Assembly (NCBI GenBank): GCA_026196875.1
Contig: JAPHTP010000013.1
Location: 20,462-84,461 of the forward strand
DNA: 64,000 nucleotides
Direction: 5' to 3'
DNA from: Kangiellaceae bacterium
Lineage (GTDB): Bacteria > Pseudomonadota > Gammaproteobacteria > Enterobacterales > Kangiellaceae
Positions 37,601-46,484 of this stretch are shown one piece after another. Numbering within the stretch: the stretch's first letter is position 1; the number at the start of each line of letters is the position of its first letter. Below the pieces are notes generated by a model. The model made no database searches and was not told the DNA's origin. It was given only the letters and a program-made list of their open reading frames with translations. The translations under genes were made by a program, and so were the position numbers.

Positions 37601-39940
37601 ATAGCGATCACCTTCCGCCCCGTTAAAACCGGTGTAGGCAATCTGCTTTAACGTATATTCACCTGCTCCATGGACGTTATACTCATAAACAATGTTATTA
37701 CCAAACAAATCCTCTACATTGGAAATTGCCCATGTCATAGCAACATTCTTACCGCCGGCTTTTTGGAAAGAATCGGTTGTATCGCCGAACCAGCTAACTT
37801 TTCCATCCTGACTGACTAATTTAAAGTAAGTCTCAGTGCCATTGATTTCACCGTATTGGGTTACCGTCCCAAAATTATCAAATTCAGTTTTATATGTAGC
37901 ATCGTCCTCACCATACTCTCCAGTTGATGTTTTTATTAGTTTCTGACCATCAAGGCATAATCGATCGCGAACATCATCATATTGAGGAGAAGATGTAAAT
38001 CCATCTTGTGCTTGATTCGCGGCACAGCGGTGGATGGATGAACCGGCATTTAAACTCCAACCTACGCCAACGACACCATTACCTCCTCTGGAGGAATAGC
38101 TAAGCGAAACTTGCGGTTGCATCCCATTTCTCCCTGGCGGAATAGCGATGGGAATGCTATAAGCCGCAGCTCCACCGGACACTCCGGCACTACCTTCCAC
38201 GGCACCATTAGCCTGTTGCTCAGGAACAGAGATTGTTTCCAGCGGCGCATCAGGAATAACAAACTCATGTGGCAGTCCGACGTGAGTTGTATGCGAAGTC
38301 CCGTAAACAGAAGTAATTGCAAATGAGTTTTCATTAAAGTTCTGATCGTAAATAACTAAATCCAGAGAACCATCATTATCGATATCTCTGTAAAGAACTT
38401 TGTAGCGACTGTCTAATTGAGCACCGGCACTATTAAATTCAGACTGGGTGATCTTCTCTATCCATTGCTGACCACCTTCTTGATTGATTTTGAAGTAGCC
38501 ACTTCCATCTCTAGCAACGAAATAAATATCACCATTACTTACCTTGTAGATATCATATTCTTTTTCACCAATAGAAAAAGCTTCTAAGACAGCTAAGTTA
38601 AAACTTAAGCTGGATGGAATGGTATGGCTTTTGTTTTCTGTAGCACTCAATTTAATACTATAGTTTTCATTACCAGCAGAACTAGTAGCAGAACCATAAA
38701 TCCTACCGGTTGAAGAATTTAAGGACATCCAACTAGGTGCACCAGACAAAGTAAATGAAAGACTAGCTTCACTCACCGTAGAAGGCGTAAAGTCGTAGTT
38801 GCTGCCTTTATAAATGTACAACTGAGGACTACCAAAGACAGAGGGTTTAGTTACCGGAGTCTGCAAACTAATCACACTGCCGGTAGTATTATTGTGATTG
38901 GTCACATTATCATTGTCAGCAGATGTCAAAGCTGTCAAATGAATCCGGCCCCCTGAAATAGAAGCTGAGTAAGCAGCCGCACTCCAATCAATATTTAAAT
39001 AACCATTAGATAGCGTCTGAACAAGACTACCTGTATTGCTTAATATATAAGAAGTCGAACCTTTAGTTTTTCCTTGCAAGAAAATTTCATCCAGCCCGTC
39101 ATTAGTTAAGTCGCCGATAACAACTTCATAATCCGCCGGGTTAGCATCAAATTCAAATTCAGCATAGGAAGCATTACTCGAAGCATCCCAAGAAACAATC
39201 GCATTGTTAACTTGTGGGAAAGTGACAATCGGCGTAATCACATCGCCGTGAAGTAAAATGATTTCCTTATTGCCTAATAGAAGTAACTCGCTGCCTGGAT
39301 TGGAATTAAAGTTTCCAGCAATCGCTTTGTAGCTTTCTTCACTCCAATCCTCAATGGAAGAGATTTGAGGATGGGTGGTTGTCCAAGCTTTATGAAAATT
39401 AGTATCCAAGTACCCATTTGATGCTACCGGCATTAACCCGCCAATGGTTTCCTTAGTTTTTGGTTGGTAGTAAGCATCTTGCTCACCATCACCATTAAAA
39501 TCACCGGTTACTGTGTTATGAGTAGAAGTTGAATGAGAGAATAATGGGGTGTAATCTGCCCACTCGGCAGTTATAGTTCCTGAGTGGGCAGCAAATTCTG
39601 AACCTTCAAGTTGGTAAGCGACACTACCAACTGTGAGGTTTGCAACATAGCTACCCGAAGCGCCGGAAGCTACATTAGTCCCACCAATATCAAGAGTCCT
39701 TATCGCGCTAACCGTACCTACATCGTCGCTAAACGTTTGCCAGCTAAAAGAAATTGGGCAAGTAGTAGAACTTCCATCTTGTGGTATTTGACACTTTTTG
39801 CTTGTCGGTGAAATATTGAACTGTGTCGAATAATAATTTCCACCACCGCCAACGGGAGGACCATCCTCAGCAAAAACCGGCGAACTAATAGCCGATGCCA
39901 ACGCCAAAGAAGTCGCTATGATTCCTCTTCTCATCTTCAT
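31622..39940 (-). CDS. Giant secreted RHS/SpvB-type polymorphic toxin with YwqJ-like deaminase tip
   Basis: 2772 residues. Order: Sec signal peptide (ends SSPVFAEDG); FG-GAP/VCBS repeats (DFNGDGEQDAYY, DLTNDGLDEIF) with a putative Ig-like domain near 380-450; SpvB domain (about 560-900; SAGVSGGAAAYSIPIAIPPG); more DxDGDG repeats (DMDGNGIQDLLV, DYNGDGKQELL); TcB-like middle and YD repeats (about 1400-2400); RHS core ending NPLAGTDPSG (residue 2515). The variable tip is 257 residues. Its end has a deaminase zinc signature: C-A-E at 2700-2702 (HGRCAEASM) and CKSC at 2753-2756. The RHS shell should enclose the tip. No PAAR, VgrG or type VI genes are nearby; export is probably Sec-dependent followed by an unknown step. 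Confidence 0.9.
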   Translation of the reverse strand: MKMRRGIIATSLALASAISSPVFAEDGPPVGGGGNYYSTQFNISPTSKKCQIPQDGSSTTCPISFSWQTFSDDVGTVSAIRTLDIGGTNVASGASGSYVANLTVGSVAYQLEGSEFAAHSGTITAEWADYTPLFSHSTSTHNTVTGDFNGDGEQDAYYQPKTKETIGGLMPVASNGYLDTNFHKAWTTTHPQISSIEDWSEESYKAIAGNFNSNPGSELLLLGNKEIILLHGDVITPIVTFPQVNNAIVSWDASSNASYAEFEFDANPADYEVVIGDLTNDGLDEIFLQGKTKGSTSYILSNTGSLVQTLSNGYLNIDWSAAAYSASISGGRIHLTALTSADNDNVTNHNNTTGSVISLQTPVTKPSVFGSPQLYIYKGSNYDFTPSTVSEASLSFTLSGAPSWMSLNSSTGRIYGSATSSAGNENYSIKLSATENKSHTIPSSLSFNLAVLEAFSIGEKEYDIYKVSNGDIYFVARDGSGYFKINQEGGQQWIEKITQSEFNSAGAQLDSRYKVLYRDIDNDGSLDLVIYDQNFNENSFAITSVYGTSHTTHVGLPHEFVIPDAPLETISVPEQQANGAVEGSAGVSGGAAAYSIPIAIPPGRNGMQPQVSLSYSSRGGNGVVGVGWSLNAGSSIHRCAANQAQDGFTSSPQYDDVRDRLCLDGQKLIKTSTGEYGEDDATYKTEFDNFGTVTQYGEINGTETYFKLVSQDGKVSWFGDTTDSFQKAGGKNVAMTWAISNVEDLFGNNIVYEYNVHGAGEYTLKQIAYTGFNGAEGDRYVLFEYVNREDSSEKTDYRTTYLAGGKTRLTQRLSAIKTKYDKTEIRKYNLEYGTNSLSSGRTLLRSIEECGNRDGWTCLPKTSFEWQEAAPKYVLEPVEFDNNGTTVAANVASKIDWVVPKADIDGDGVRDWPGLDTNNDFIADVGGFMVNAEGQVTATHNSTTDGCYSRANLKFGKRCLTVDFNQDGKTDFFKLENSTNGALNIKLNGGSSWVNTPFSLEFYQDSLINISDYTGDGWPDIIVQLADSQWAQPKVYVYPHTKNNTQPYTTASRIFLFQLSENNPSVLFEYAEQIQAIGDMDGNGIQDLLVSLLPRPDDNQPGMPYPDRLILFKNSTSGELQFDEYQFTDHLVPQTSLNLGDAHFFHDINGDGLADWLSMNSGNSQYWLEAKLNTGGAFTGDWINLGVNIPTRVQFYYHSSNDPGAEAEPYVFPVIEKTMSMDYNGDGKQELLFANDVVASACSLVFHFPPGSIDRVEEYMCDDELWGNTYFMQSSNRRSPIDGNRKDVSARNFKAIYFDEALDGTITTRVEATDIVAASVERIAIDATGNGLTDVVTTFECQIEGCAWNSDAQEHGGQVVNSSLVPNRLYINRNVGASSSNDGYETIDVLKSVTQGLGVKDEWTYRPLGSDEFDTTNGAFYDPDHAYVSGDVQSGDQEHFHFGSSMMVVAEHRTSNGLSNGMNATQYKYRGAVFNNQGRGFQGFRTIIVDSPTKVDSNGDLEYTRSVTDFHQKFPKAGKVEAIRTCKASNDDEYCDGDKLSSRTVTYHEKTTASDSLYWIVAKDDTSITYPLAGGTKELSRSETSIAYADLDIYGNISKVVSQINNGFSTVKVTKEFDFDTTDTSWRNKLDYNTVQYETVTGSAVHETSLDPIKKVKTSYTWTDERLPDLVTTEPLLPANDSGKKVVVDTDYNVYGLPTEVSTYESGNLNDARKVSTTYSDDGSSVAADGYFVYEVTNAEDHNVKTTTDPSHGQALSVTQNGLTSWTDYDVFGRAEEITPPTDTGQPTYIRFADCNNGCDGINDSNIRYKTTSYQVGAPTTVAYKDKFNRVIYSKLEKFDGTASYNKVVYNRLGQKTFESVPSSATDETKGVSFEAYDLLGRLTSKTVSQPYDQSMVVAYSYVDNTTNIEVTGLEKTLTMSRTYGSDGKLIKTTQNDGTQDIVTQYAYDAMSNPIVLQDANGNAIRAKYNAMGQKDYVDDPNMGTKNFTYTEFGELLSETDANGNTYYFVYDDLGRLTYRYLNLLPTDTNQDMAEASFSYDAQCEGALDSEARLDLSGSESFSKTYSYDAWCRSSDVTTNIDGTEFKTSTVYDGNYGRVKGVLYPNKLLSETIYNSRGYATKTQNPLTNYVYHEVTSMDARGLVLTANKANGILNEGFEYWDETGQMKLVYAQTTNGASQRHRIEYIYDSFGNLKTQTTESMRSSLVSSIETYTYDKLHRLTKSARTVDGVPLNDINYDYDKVGNIKFKDDYANNYLYGDANKSSGNAGPNAIYSINKIGEGTKTFGYDNNGNLKNGDGKLISYNAFNKPVSISRNGITSRFYYGADQMRYKQVKEGRANGDEVTLYIDKVFEVISYNGETQKKLYLGDAIITETSSGGQTAHKMSFVHRDRLGSVVTITDENGDVVDNKSFDPFGKPRKGTMEDVDPPTLRDVAYADGFISTLDDLKLETRRGFTDHEHLDDAQLIHMNGRVYDYNLGRFLSVDPFIQEPGNSQSMNPYSYIMNNPLAGTDPSGYLAVLIPYIVKGGGYALAAWGAVETAEVVGETVAKYQLDELTATDAAITATAAAGEAFLMKRLKIVENLADAAGTGLKKLKDKLTSVETNNGQQPMKNTGESSTLGAKAEEAVDNARASGKGYGNKGGAAGAAEVPDETARITGKKYYQGASKDIKPEEAHPVVREVYAEIPDQKGMRGAGHGRCAEASMCTQILGDVEKATGKEITTVEQAKKYLSGTKMDVRNTKNNAVKEPKEACKSCAPTQDKLGIIDVNREK

Positions 39941-40052
39941 ATATTTTCTCTTCCAGTTTTCTTTAATTTCTCAAATTCTTTTCTAGTACTTCATAGTAAT
40001 TTGTTCTTTATCTCTTCAGATAAGCTTTAGCAGAACAAACTTAAAATTCAAA

Positions 40053-40409
40053 CTAATAATCTACGAATTGTATCCCTTCAATTTCACAAGTATTATTGCT
40101 AGATGCTCCTCGCCAATTTGGTTCATCCCAACCATTAATTCTGATCTTTTTACCTGAATGGTAAGCTGATAAAGCCATACTCAAGACCGAGTCTTTTCCG
40201 GGAGAATCCGCTAAGACATAGTAGCCGTCTACACATTCCGATGCAGGGTTTGAAATTCGAATAAAAACATCTCCCGGAGCAGAGCTTCGGCTATACACCG
40301 AAAGGAAAGTAATTTTGCTATCTCCACTTTGAACATAAGCAGCATTTGCGTAAAAAGAAATTGATAAAGCAGCTATCAAGCTGCTGAATTTAATTACTAA
40401 CTTTTTCAT
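40053..40409 (-). CDS. Small secreted two-cysteine protein (member 2)
   Basis: 118 residues with a signal peptide ending SFYANAA and AGGTG before the ATG. The mature core follows the family plan: GDVFIRISNPASEC, then SVLSMALSAYHSGKKIRING, with the second Cys near the C-terminus (NNTCEIEG). It lies directly upstream of the RHS gene on the same strand, separated by 112 bp. It may be expressed with the RHS locus, but no shared function can be shown. Confidence 0.72.
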   Translation of the reverse strand: MKKLVIKFSSLIAALSISFYANAAYVQSGDSKITFLSVYSRSSAPGDVFIRISNPASECVDGYYVLADSPGKDSVLSMALSAYHSGKKIRINGWDEPNWRGASSNNTCEIEGIQFVDY

Positions 40410-40480
40410 TAATATTCACCTATGAATAAACCTAAATATCTTTGAATCTAGACTATTGTGTTAAATAGTGTTTCACACCA

Positions 40481-40829
40481 CTAGTTCATCACATTCACCA
40501 CACCAGATGGTGTGACTGTATTAAAAATAACTTGCGAGCCCGAATACCAACCAACGGCCGTACACTGGTGAACATACGCCTGTAATTTTTTACCAGCAGA
40601 AAATGCAGCCAAAGCGGTTGAATAAATTTCCGCATATTGCGGATGGGCTTTTTGAACATAAATTCGGTTTGGTTCATTGCATCCAGCCGGATTTCCAAAA
40701 GCGCCATAAATCATAAAGCCGCCGTCCCGTTCAATATCAATTCTTGTAGGGATGGCCCAATTAGAATAACCGCCGGCTAAAGCTAATTGTGGAAATACTA
40801 AAAACACTATCAACACTAATTTTTTTCAT
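40481..40829 (-). pseudogene. Small secreted two-cysteine protein (member 3), frameshifted beside the start codon
   Basis: From ATG at 40829 the start is followed by seven A residues (T run at 40820-40826). With six, the frame would read MKKLVLIVFLVFPQLALAGG, a normal signal peptide joined to the intact mature protein (GGFMIYGAFGNPAGC; AEIYSTALAAFSAGKKLQAY; VHQC). With seven the frame ends early. A GTG at 40816 could still start a shortened signal peptide. The 115-residue protein may be off, slippage-expressed, or produced from the GTG. Otherwise it is a full member. Confidence 0.75.
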
Positions 40830-40950
40830 TTGTTCAATTTTTCCATATAAAAGTTATCGTATTCTTGTCAGTGATTGTTGGGTTAGGTAAAGCGATCTTA
40901 AACGCAAACATTGGTCGCTGGGCTCGTTTGTATAATGAGCAAAGCAAAAC

Positions 40951-41286
40951 TTAGAAATCCACATGCATTCGAACATAAGCAAGCTCACACACGGGGCTCC
41001 CTTCAACGACTCTTAGTTGAACCTTCTTCTGTGAAACATATGCCGCTAACAAAGATGAATAGATCTTGTCAGCATTTTGTGATTCCGGCTTTAATACGAA
41101 ATAATTTCCCGGATAAACGGTGCAGTTAGCTTTTGTCTCATCATCTGGTGTTGCGACGTATATATAGCCATTGGCATTAGTATAAAGATCAGATATTGTC
41201 GAGACACACCCATATGGTTGGCATTCAAAGGCGGAAGCAGACGCAGATAATAAAATGCCCACCAACACCAAAACTATTCTTTTCAT
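40951..41286 (-). CDS. Small secreted two-cysteine protein (member 4)
   Basis: 111 residues from ATG at 41286 (GAGG upstream); a longer frame starting at 41316 is less likely because the signal peptide MKRIVLVLVGILLSASASA begins here. The mature part: CQPYGC near the start, NGYIYVATPDD, NCTVYPGNYFVL, then KIYSSLLAAYVSQKKVQLRV and SPVCELAYVRM. It has four Cys, two more than its relatives, so a second disulfide is possible. It is the right-hand edge of the accessory region. Confidence 0.72.
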   Translation of the reverse strand: MKRIVLVLVGILLSASASAFECQPYGCVSTISDLYTNANGYIYVATPDDETKANCTVYPGNYFVLKPESQNADKIYSSLLAAYVSQKKVQLRVVEGSPVCELAYVRMHVDF

Positions 41287-41926
41287 AACATCCTCAAAAT
41301 TTCTTTTATAACTCAACTTTTCTCGCCCACGATTGTGCCCGATTAACTCGCTTCACAGTTAGCAAATCCCTGCCTAATATTTGTAATTATCAGACTTTCT
41401 TCTGACTTCGCTCAGAATAAAGCCTTGAAATCATTAGAAATGTCCAAATTTTTAATCACTGACATTTCTGTTATACACACTCACCCTTGGTATACCTCGT
41501 TTGGGCAATCCCAGAGGAAGCGGGACAAAAAGGCATAACTATCCCTTACCCGCCAATGACCAAGATTGGGTGGGCTACGAATATTTGCTGGCCTGTCTTT
41601 TTTAAGGAGTACTTTGAAGAACTGAATGCAACTGAATAATACTAATTAAATTTCAACTATTCCGTTTTAAGTCGAAAAATCTAATAATTTCAGCACATTA
41701 CTGATCGGATGAAATTCCCTCTTCAGTAACACCTTCTAGGGAACATTTGGATCTTTTACAATGAAAAACATTGGTTAAAATTCAAATAACCTAGCTTATT
41801 GTTAATATTTTGACGGGCGAAATATTAACCAATTAACGATTGTTTAACAAGACCAAAAATAACATTTTGAGATATATTTTTTAACAAACTCTGATATTCA
41901 GCGGTGGGATACTGAGAATTAGCTGG
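41287..41926. other. Intergenic, with a possible gene scrap at 41463-41639
   Basis: 640 bp without a complete gene. On the plus strand 41463-41639 is open and ends in TAA; it includes IPEEAGQKGITIPYP, which resembles the C-terminal tail of MscS-type channels (EAG.EIPYP), so it may be a remnant. TTCTGA, CTTCGC, TCAGAA (41400-41417) is a small palindrome. Nothing else is recognised. Confidence 0.4.
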
Positions 41927-44281
41927 TTATATTCGTGCTTTAGACTCCGCCAGAATCGATTTCAATTTGTTTAAAAAGAAGTCAGCATCTAGTATTGAAA
42001 AAGCCAGTGGCGGCTTGATTTTAAGCACATTATGAAATGGCCCTTCAGTGGTTAGTAGTATGCCCTCGTCCTTTAATCTTTCTATTACGTAATCAATTTG
42101 CTCGGTTGCCGGCTCTAACGTTACCGGGTCTTTAACAAACTCAGCACCAATAAACATGCCTAGGCCCCTGACATCACCAATTATGGGGAAGCTTCCTTGA
42201 AGCTTTTGCAAACCTCCAACGAGGTGTCTACCCACTTCAATAGAGTGTTGCTGCAGATTTTCCTCTTTAACTATGTCGAGTACTGCGCTACCAATAGCGC
42301 AAGAAACCGGATTACCACCAAAGGTATTAAAGTACTCCATACCGGTAACAAAGGCGTCAGCAATTTCTTTAGTTGTAACAACTGCCGCTAAAGGATGACC
42401 GTTGCCGAGAGGCTTGCCGATTGTAATAATATCCGGAACCACATCCTGGGTTTCAAAAGCCCACCAGTGAGTACCTACTCGTCCCATACCAACCTGTACT
42501 TCGTCGGCAATGCAGACGCCACCGGCATCGCGTACATATTGGTAAGCCTGTTTTAAATATCCTGGCGGATGAATGATCTGTCCACCGACACCTTGGATCG
42601 ATTCGCAAATAAATGCGCAAACAGGCTTATCCTGTTTGGCAAATTCATCGACAACCCGTTTTACGTCTAGAGCATATTGCTTAGCGGTTTCAGCTGTGCG
42701 CCCCCTATATTTACCTCGAAAGGGATCGGGTACGATAGTCTGTTTAACCCAATCGGGCGCACCATCGCCTCCGGCACCGTCAAATTTATATGGGCTAATA
42801 TCGATGCAAGCATTGGCATTACCGTGATACGCCCCCTCCACAACAACCATCGATTTTCGATTAGTAAATTTTCGCGCTAATCGTAAAGCGAGCTCGTTTG
42901 CTTCACTGCCGGAATTAACAAACATGCAAACAGACAATTGCTCCGGCATGGTTGCCAATAGCTTTTTTGAAAACTGAATAATGTTATCGTGTAAATAGCG
43001 GGTATTAGTATTGAGTTTTGCCATTTGCTTTTGACCGGCCACCACAACTTTGGGATGGCAATGTCCGACATGACAAACATTGTTGACCATATCTAGGTAA
43101 CGCTCACCTGCTTCGTTGTATAAATAGGCCATTCGACCGGCAACAATTTTCAACGGCTGCTGATAAGCCAAGCTCAAGTTTTCACTCAGATGCCGCTTAC
43201 GATATTGAATAATGTTCTGGCTATCCTGGCCGTCAATATCTTTTATACCGCAGAGATGTTTTAGCTGTAAGGTAAACGCAATTGGATCAATTTCGGCTAA
43301 ATCCGCTAACCCTTGCCAAGCACCTTTTTGTGATACCAGTAGATAGTCATTATCAGGCTGCCGCGAATACTGATAGCTCGACATGCATAAACTCACTGCC
43401 AGTCTCGCTCTGATCATATTGAGCAAAACTTCCAGCTCTACGGGTTGCAGGGGATTGACTTGATGATAGGCTTTAACGCAAGTTTGAATAACTTGTGCTG
43501 GCTTGTCTTCTTCCATAACGGCATAAGCACAAGCAATAGCGAGTTCTGCAATTCGAAAAGTGTAAACCATATCACCGAAGTCAAATAATCCGCTTACTTC
43601 TTGCTTTTCACTATCAACAAGCAAATTGTAATCATTGGCATCATTGTGAATGATTTGCTGCGGTAATTCAGATAAGAAAGGTAAAACTTGTGCCTCATAG
43701 TCGCACAAGACTTGCATAATTTTCTGCCGACCATCACTCGACTGAATGCTATCTAAATGTTTATTGATAACCACATTAGCGTGGCGAATGTCCCACACCA
43801 AATAGCGATGACTCGCAGCATGAGAAAAATTCCGTAAGGCTTTGTCAACACCAGCTAAAGCGTGTCCTAAGCTTTCCGCCAGATTCTTTTTCACCTGGCT
43901 ATTATTACAATCAACCTCCGCCCATAACTCTCCGGGCAAAAAGCTTATCACCCGCATTTGGCACACTCGATTGTCTTGATCTTTAATCGCAAACATCTGA
44001 GTTTTGCCGTCTTTACCGAGCAATAACTTGGGAACATTGACAGCCACCGCTGGATCATCTTCAAGCAAGTTCATTACCTGGTTTTCGAAATCCAATTCGT
44101 CGGTACTTTGGTTGAGGTTAGCTATCTTTACTACTCTTCGAATGCCATCGCTACCTTGTAACAGCCGGTTCAAATCAGCATAACTCGGTAGTTCTTTTAA
44201 CTCTCCGGACAGCCCGTAATACTCTTCCAGAAGTTGCATAATAAGATTGTCTTCAAGTCGTGGGGTTGCAGAAATAGTCAT
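41927..44281 (-). CDS. Kinase-aminotransferase fusion (APH domain plus class-III PLP phospho-lyase-like domain)
   Basis: 784 residues in two parts. Residues 1-340 form an aminoglycoside-phosphotransferase-fold kinase: catalytic [10 protein letters not shown] (His212, Asp214) and metal-binding [10 protein letters not shown]. Residues 355-784 form a class-III aminotransferase fold with [25 protein letters not shown] and PLP lysine Lys623 in TIGKPLGNG. In humans a kinase (HYKK) and a PLP lyase (PHYKPL/ETNPPL) act in sequence, phosphorylating then eliminating phosphate from hydroxylysine or ethanolamine. The fusion suggests the same two-step deamination. The amino-alcohol substrate is not determined. 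Confidence 0.85.
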   Translation of the reverse strand: MTISATPRLEDNLIMQLLEEYYGLSGELKELPSYADLNRLLQGSDGIRRVVKIANLNQSTDELDFENQVMNLLEDDPAVAVNVPKLLLGKDGKTQMFAIKDQDNRVCQMRVISFLPGELWAEVDCNNSQVKKNLAESLGHALAGVDKALRNFSHAASHRYLVWDIRHANVVINKHLDSIQSSDGRQKIMQVLCDYEAQVLPFLSELPQQIIHNDANDYNLLVDSEKQEVSGLFDFGDMVYTFRIAELAIACAYAVMEEDKPAQVIQTCVKAYHQVNPLQPVELEVLLNMIRARLAVSLCMSSYQYSRQPDNDYLLVSQKGAWQGLADLAEIDPIAFTLQLKHLCGIKDIDGQDSQNIIQYRKRHLSENLSLAYQQPLKIVAGRMAYLYNEAGERYLDMVNNVCHVGHCHPKVVVAGQKQMAKLNTNTRYLHDNIIQFSKKLLATMPEQLSVCMFVNSGSEANELALRLARKFTNRKSMVVVEGAYHGNANACIDISPYKFDGAGGDGAPDWVKQTIVPDPFRGKYRGRTAETAKQYALDVKRVVDEFAKQDKPVCAFICESIQGVGGQIIHPPGYLKQAYQYVRDAGGVCIADEVQVGMGRVGTHWWAFETQDVVPDIITIGKPLGNGHPLAAVVTTKEIADAFVTGMEYFNTFGGNPVSCAIGSAVLDIVKEENLQQHSIEVGRHLVGGLQKLQGSFPIIGDVRGLGMFIGAEFVKDPVTLEPATEQIDYVIERLKDEGILLTTEGPFHNVLKIKPPLAFSILDADFFLNKLKSILAESKARI

Positions 44282-44486
44282 AAGTCGGTTCTTATTTGAA
44301 ATTAATTATCCGGCGAGGCACACAGCCGCTATTGTAGTGCCAATCACCTGATAAGCCTATAAAAACTTTATTTGTACACAAAATAACTAATTATTATAGA
44401 GCGAAAAGCTAAAACTGAAATTTCAATTAGATGCTTAAGGAGGTTCTTAGATAGGATAAGCTGATACTAAGAAAATTATTTACTAA

Positions 44487-46484
44487 TCAAGTCTTTAGCG
44501 AATAAAGTGGGAGTTTCAACTTAAACTCGCTTCCCTCGCCATAGGTTGATTCAACACTAATATTTCCTCCCAATATATTGGCAAGCGATTGAGCAGTTGT
44601 TAGTCCCATGCCGATCCCACCATATTTTCGCTTGGATGTACTATCAACCAAATAAAAGGCGTCAAAGATTTTGCTTAGATGTTCTTCCTCGATCCCAATT
44701 CCGGTATCGATGACAAAAAATTCGATATCTGCCAGACTACCATCGCCTAATAGACGAACACCTAAACATACTTCGCCGGCAGTAGTAAATTTAAATGCGT
44801 TATCGACGAGTTCTTCAATTATTTGCAGTAATTTCTGATAGTCAGTGTAAAGATCAGCCTTAAACTTGCTTGGAAGATTTGGCATGAATTTAATCTTTTT
44901 GTCTGCATAATCAACGCGAATACTATCTCCTACTTCGGCAAATAGACAGTCAATATCAATCAGCTCTTTTTTCAAATTCGCCTGTCCCGATTGAATGTCC
45001 ACAAATTGCAACATTGAATCAATCAGCTCCATCATTTGCTTGGAACTGTTTTCGCAGATTTGGACATACTCTTTGGTTTCTTCAGGCAAATCAGCAATTT
45101 TTAGCAGCTCATTGGAAGCAATGATACCGTTCATCGGTGTCCTTAACTCATGGCTCACGGTGGCTAAAAAGTCGCTTTTAATCGCGTTACTTTTCTCCAG
45201 TCGAATCATGGTTTCAGTTAACAGCGTGTTTACCTGTGTTAAGGATTCTTTGGCACGAGTTTCGACCAATTCCTTTTCTCCCCTCATTTGGCTGAACTTA
45301 TCTGCGAGTGCAAATGAAAGCAGCATTACTTCAAATGAAGAGCCAAGTTGTGCGGCATTTTCCGTAATAAAATTATCAGGCAACAAATGTAACCTGCTGA
45401 GCATCATTAAAATAGAACCAAGTAAAAATCCCGCCCAGGCGATTGAGAAAAACCTCGCTTCTCTAACCCCATAGTGCAACCACAAGATAAAACCAAAGAA
45501 TGTAATTAGCAATGCACCGGCTACAGCAAGAATTAAAGCGGCTTTAATACTGATTGAATAAGGCAAGAAAATAGAAAGCAAAAAATTAGCACCGCCTAAA
45601 ACAGCCATAACACTTAACACACGATAAGCGATCAAGTGATTAAACTTTAAATTGAGGAAACTTAAGGAAAAACTACATCCGAATAAAATCACTAAAGACA
45701 GACTCAGCACCGTGCTTTTGTCAGTGATAACATTCGGCAAAGTTGGCGCCAGTTGCCCCAAAAAACCGTTGATTGAGGCTTGTACAATGATATAAGACGC
45801 AACATAGAATACATAATGAAGGTACGCTTTTTCTTTGATGGAAAAGAAAATAAACAGGTTGTACAACATCATTATGATTAAAATTCCGAAGTACACGCCT
45901 TGCTTCATAATGCGATATTGATCGGCTTCGAAAAATGCCTTTTCCTGCCACAAAGAAAGGGGAATTCGCAACGAGCTGGATGAAGCGACTTTGAGATAGA
46001 GTGTGTATTCTTGGCCTGTCTCCAGAGTGAGAGGGAAAACAAAATTGCGATGCTCAAATGGTCTTTCAGATAATGGAAAGTGATCGCCCGTCGTATAGTG
46101 CGCTACCAATTTATCGCGTCTAACCAGAAAAAGCTCAACGTTATCCAATATTGGATAACCAACCTCGACTAACCAATTTTGCATCTGCGATTGATTGGTT
46201 AGTCTTACTCGAGCCCAAGCGTTAGCATCGGTGTAACCAAATGACAGATTAGAATCGTTACTCTTCTTGGTTTTAGCAAAAGACTGATGGACTATTTGTT
46301 GAAAGGTTAGCTGACGGCTTTCATCCAAAAAATAGGAAATTTCATCATAGAGATTTGAACTGGCATCTTCATCATTGAGCTCAACGACGGCGTTTGCATA
46401 GGTCGTTGTAAAAGTAAGCAACAACCACAAACCAATCAAATAGTTCATCTTTTGAGCAATGCTGCCAATAGTTGATTGTCGCAC
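44487..46484 (-). CDS. 7TMR-DISM sensor histidine kinase
   Basis: 665 residues: signal peptide or first helix, an extracytoplasmic 7TMR-DISM sensing domain (about 45-190), seven helices (about 195-390), a coiled coil, a HisKA domain with phospho-acceptor His445 (FLATVSHELRTPMNG), and a HATPase domain with N, G1 and G2 boxes (ELVDNAFKF; DTGIGIEEEHLSKIFDAF; GGIGMGLTTAQSLA). There is no receiver domain and no adjacent response regulator, so its partner lies elsewhere. DISM domains bind carbohydrate-like or small ligands. It is monocistronic here. Confidence 0.93.
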   Translation of the reverse strand: MRQSTIGSIAQKMNYLIGLWLLLTFTTTYANAVVELNDEDASSNLYDEISYFLDESRQLTFQQIVHQSFAKTKKSNDSNLSFGYTDANAWARVRLTNQSQMQNWLVEVGYPILDNVELFLVRRDKLVAHYTTGDHFPLSERPFEHRNFVFPLTLETGQEYTLYLKVASSSSLRIPLSLWQEKAFFEADQYRIMKQGVYFGILIIMMLYNLFIFFSIKEKAYLHYVFYVASYIIVQASINGFLGQLAPTLPNVITDKSTVLSLSLVILFGCSFSLSFLNLKFNHLIAYRVLSVMAVLGGANFLLSIFLPYSISIKAALILAVAGALLITFFGFILWLHYGVREARFFSIAWAGFLLGSILMMLSRLHLLPDNFITENAAQLGSSFEVMLLSFALADKFSQMRGEKELVETRAKESLTQVNTLLTETMIRLEKSNAIKSDFLATVSHELRTPMNGIIASNELLKIADLPEETKEYVQICENSSKQMMELIDSMLQFVDIQSGQANLKKELIDIDCLFAEVGDSIRVDYADKKIKFMPNLPSKFKADLYTDYQKLLQIIEELVDNAFKFTTAGEVCLGVRLLGDGSLADIEFFVIDTGIGIEEEHLSKIFDAFYLVDSTSKRKYGGIGMGLTTAQSLANILGGNISVESTYGEGSEFKLKLPLYSLKT

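Noticed and set aside
31622..39940. Plus-strand ORFs of 60-170 codons inside the RHS gene
   Set aside because: They are shadows of a long, well-supported minus-strand coding frame.
29000..41300. Complete prophage or integrative element
   Set aside because: No integrase, tRNA attachment site, structural phage or conjugation genes were seen; only toxin, secreted-protein and repeat features.
41400..41417. TTCTGACTTCGCTCAGAA palindrome as a terminator
   Set aside because: There is no T run and no gene ending close by on either strand.
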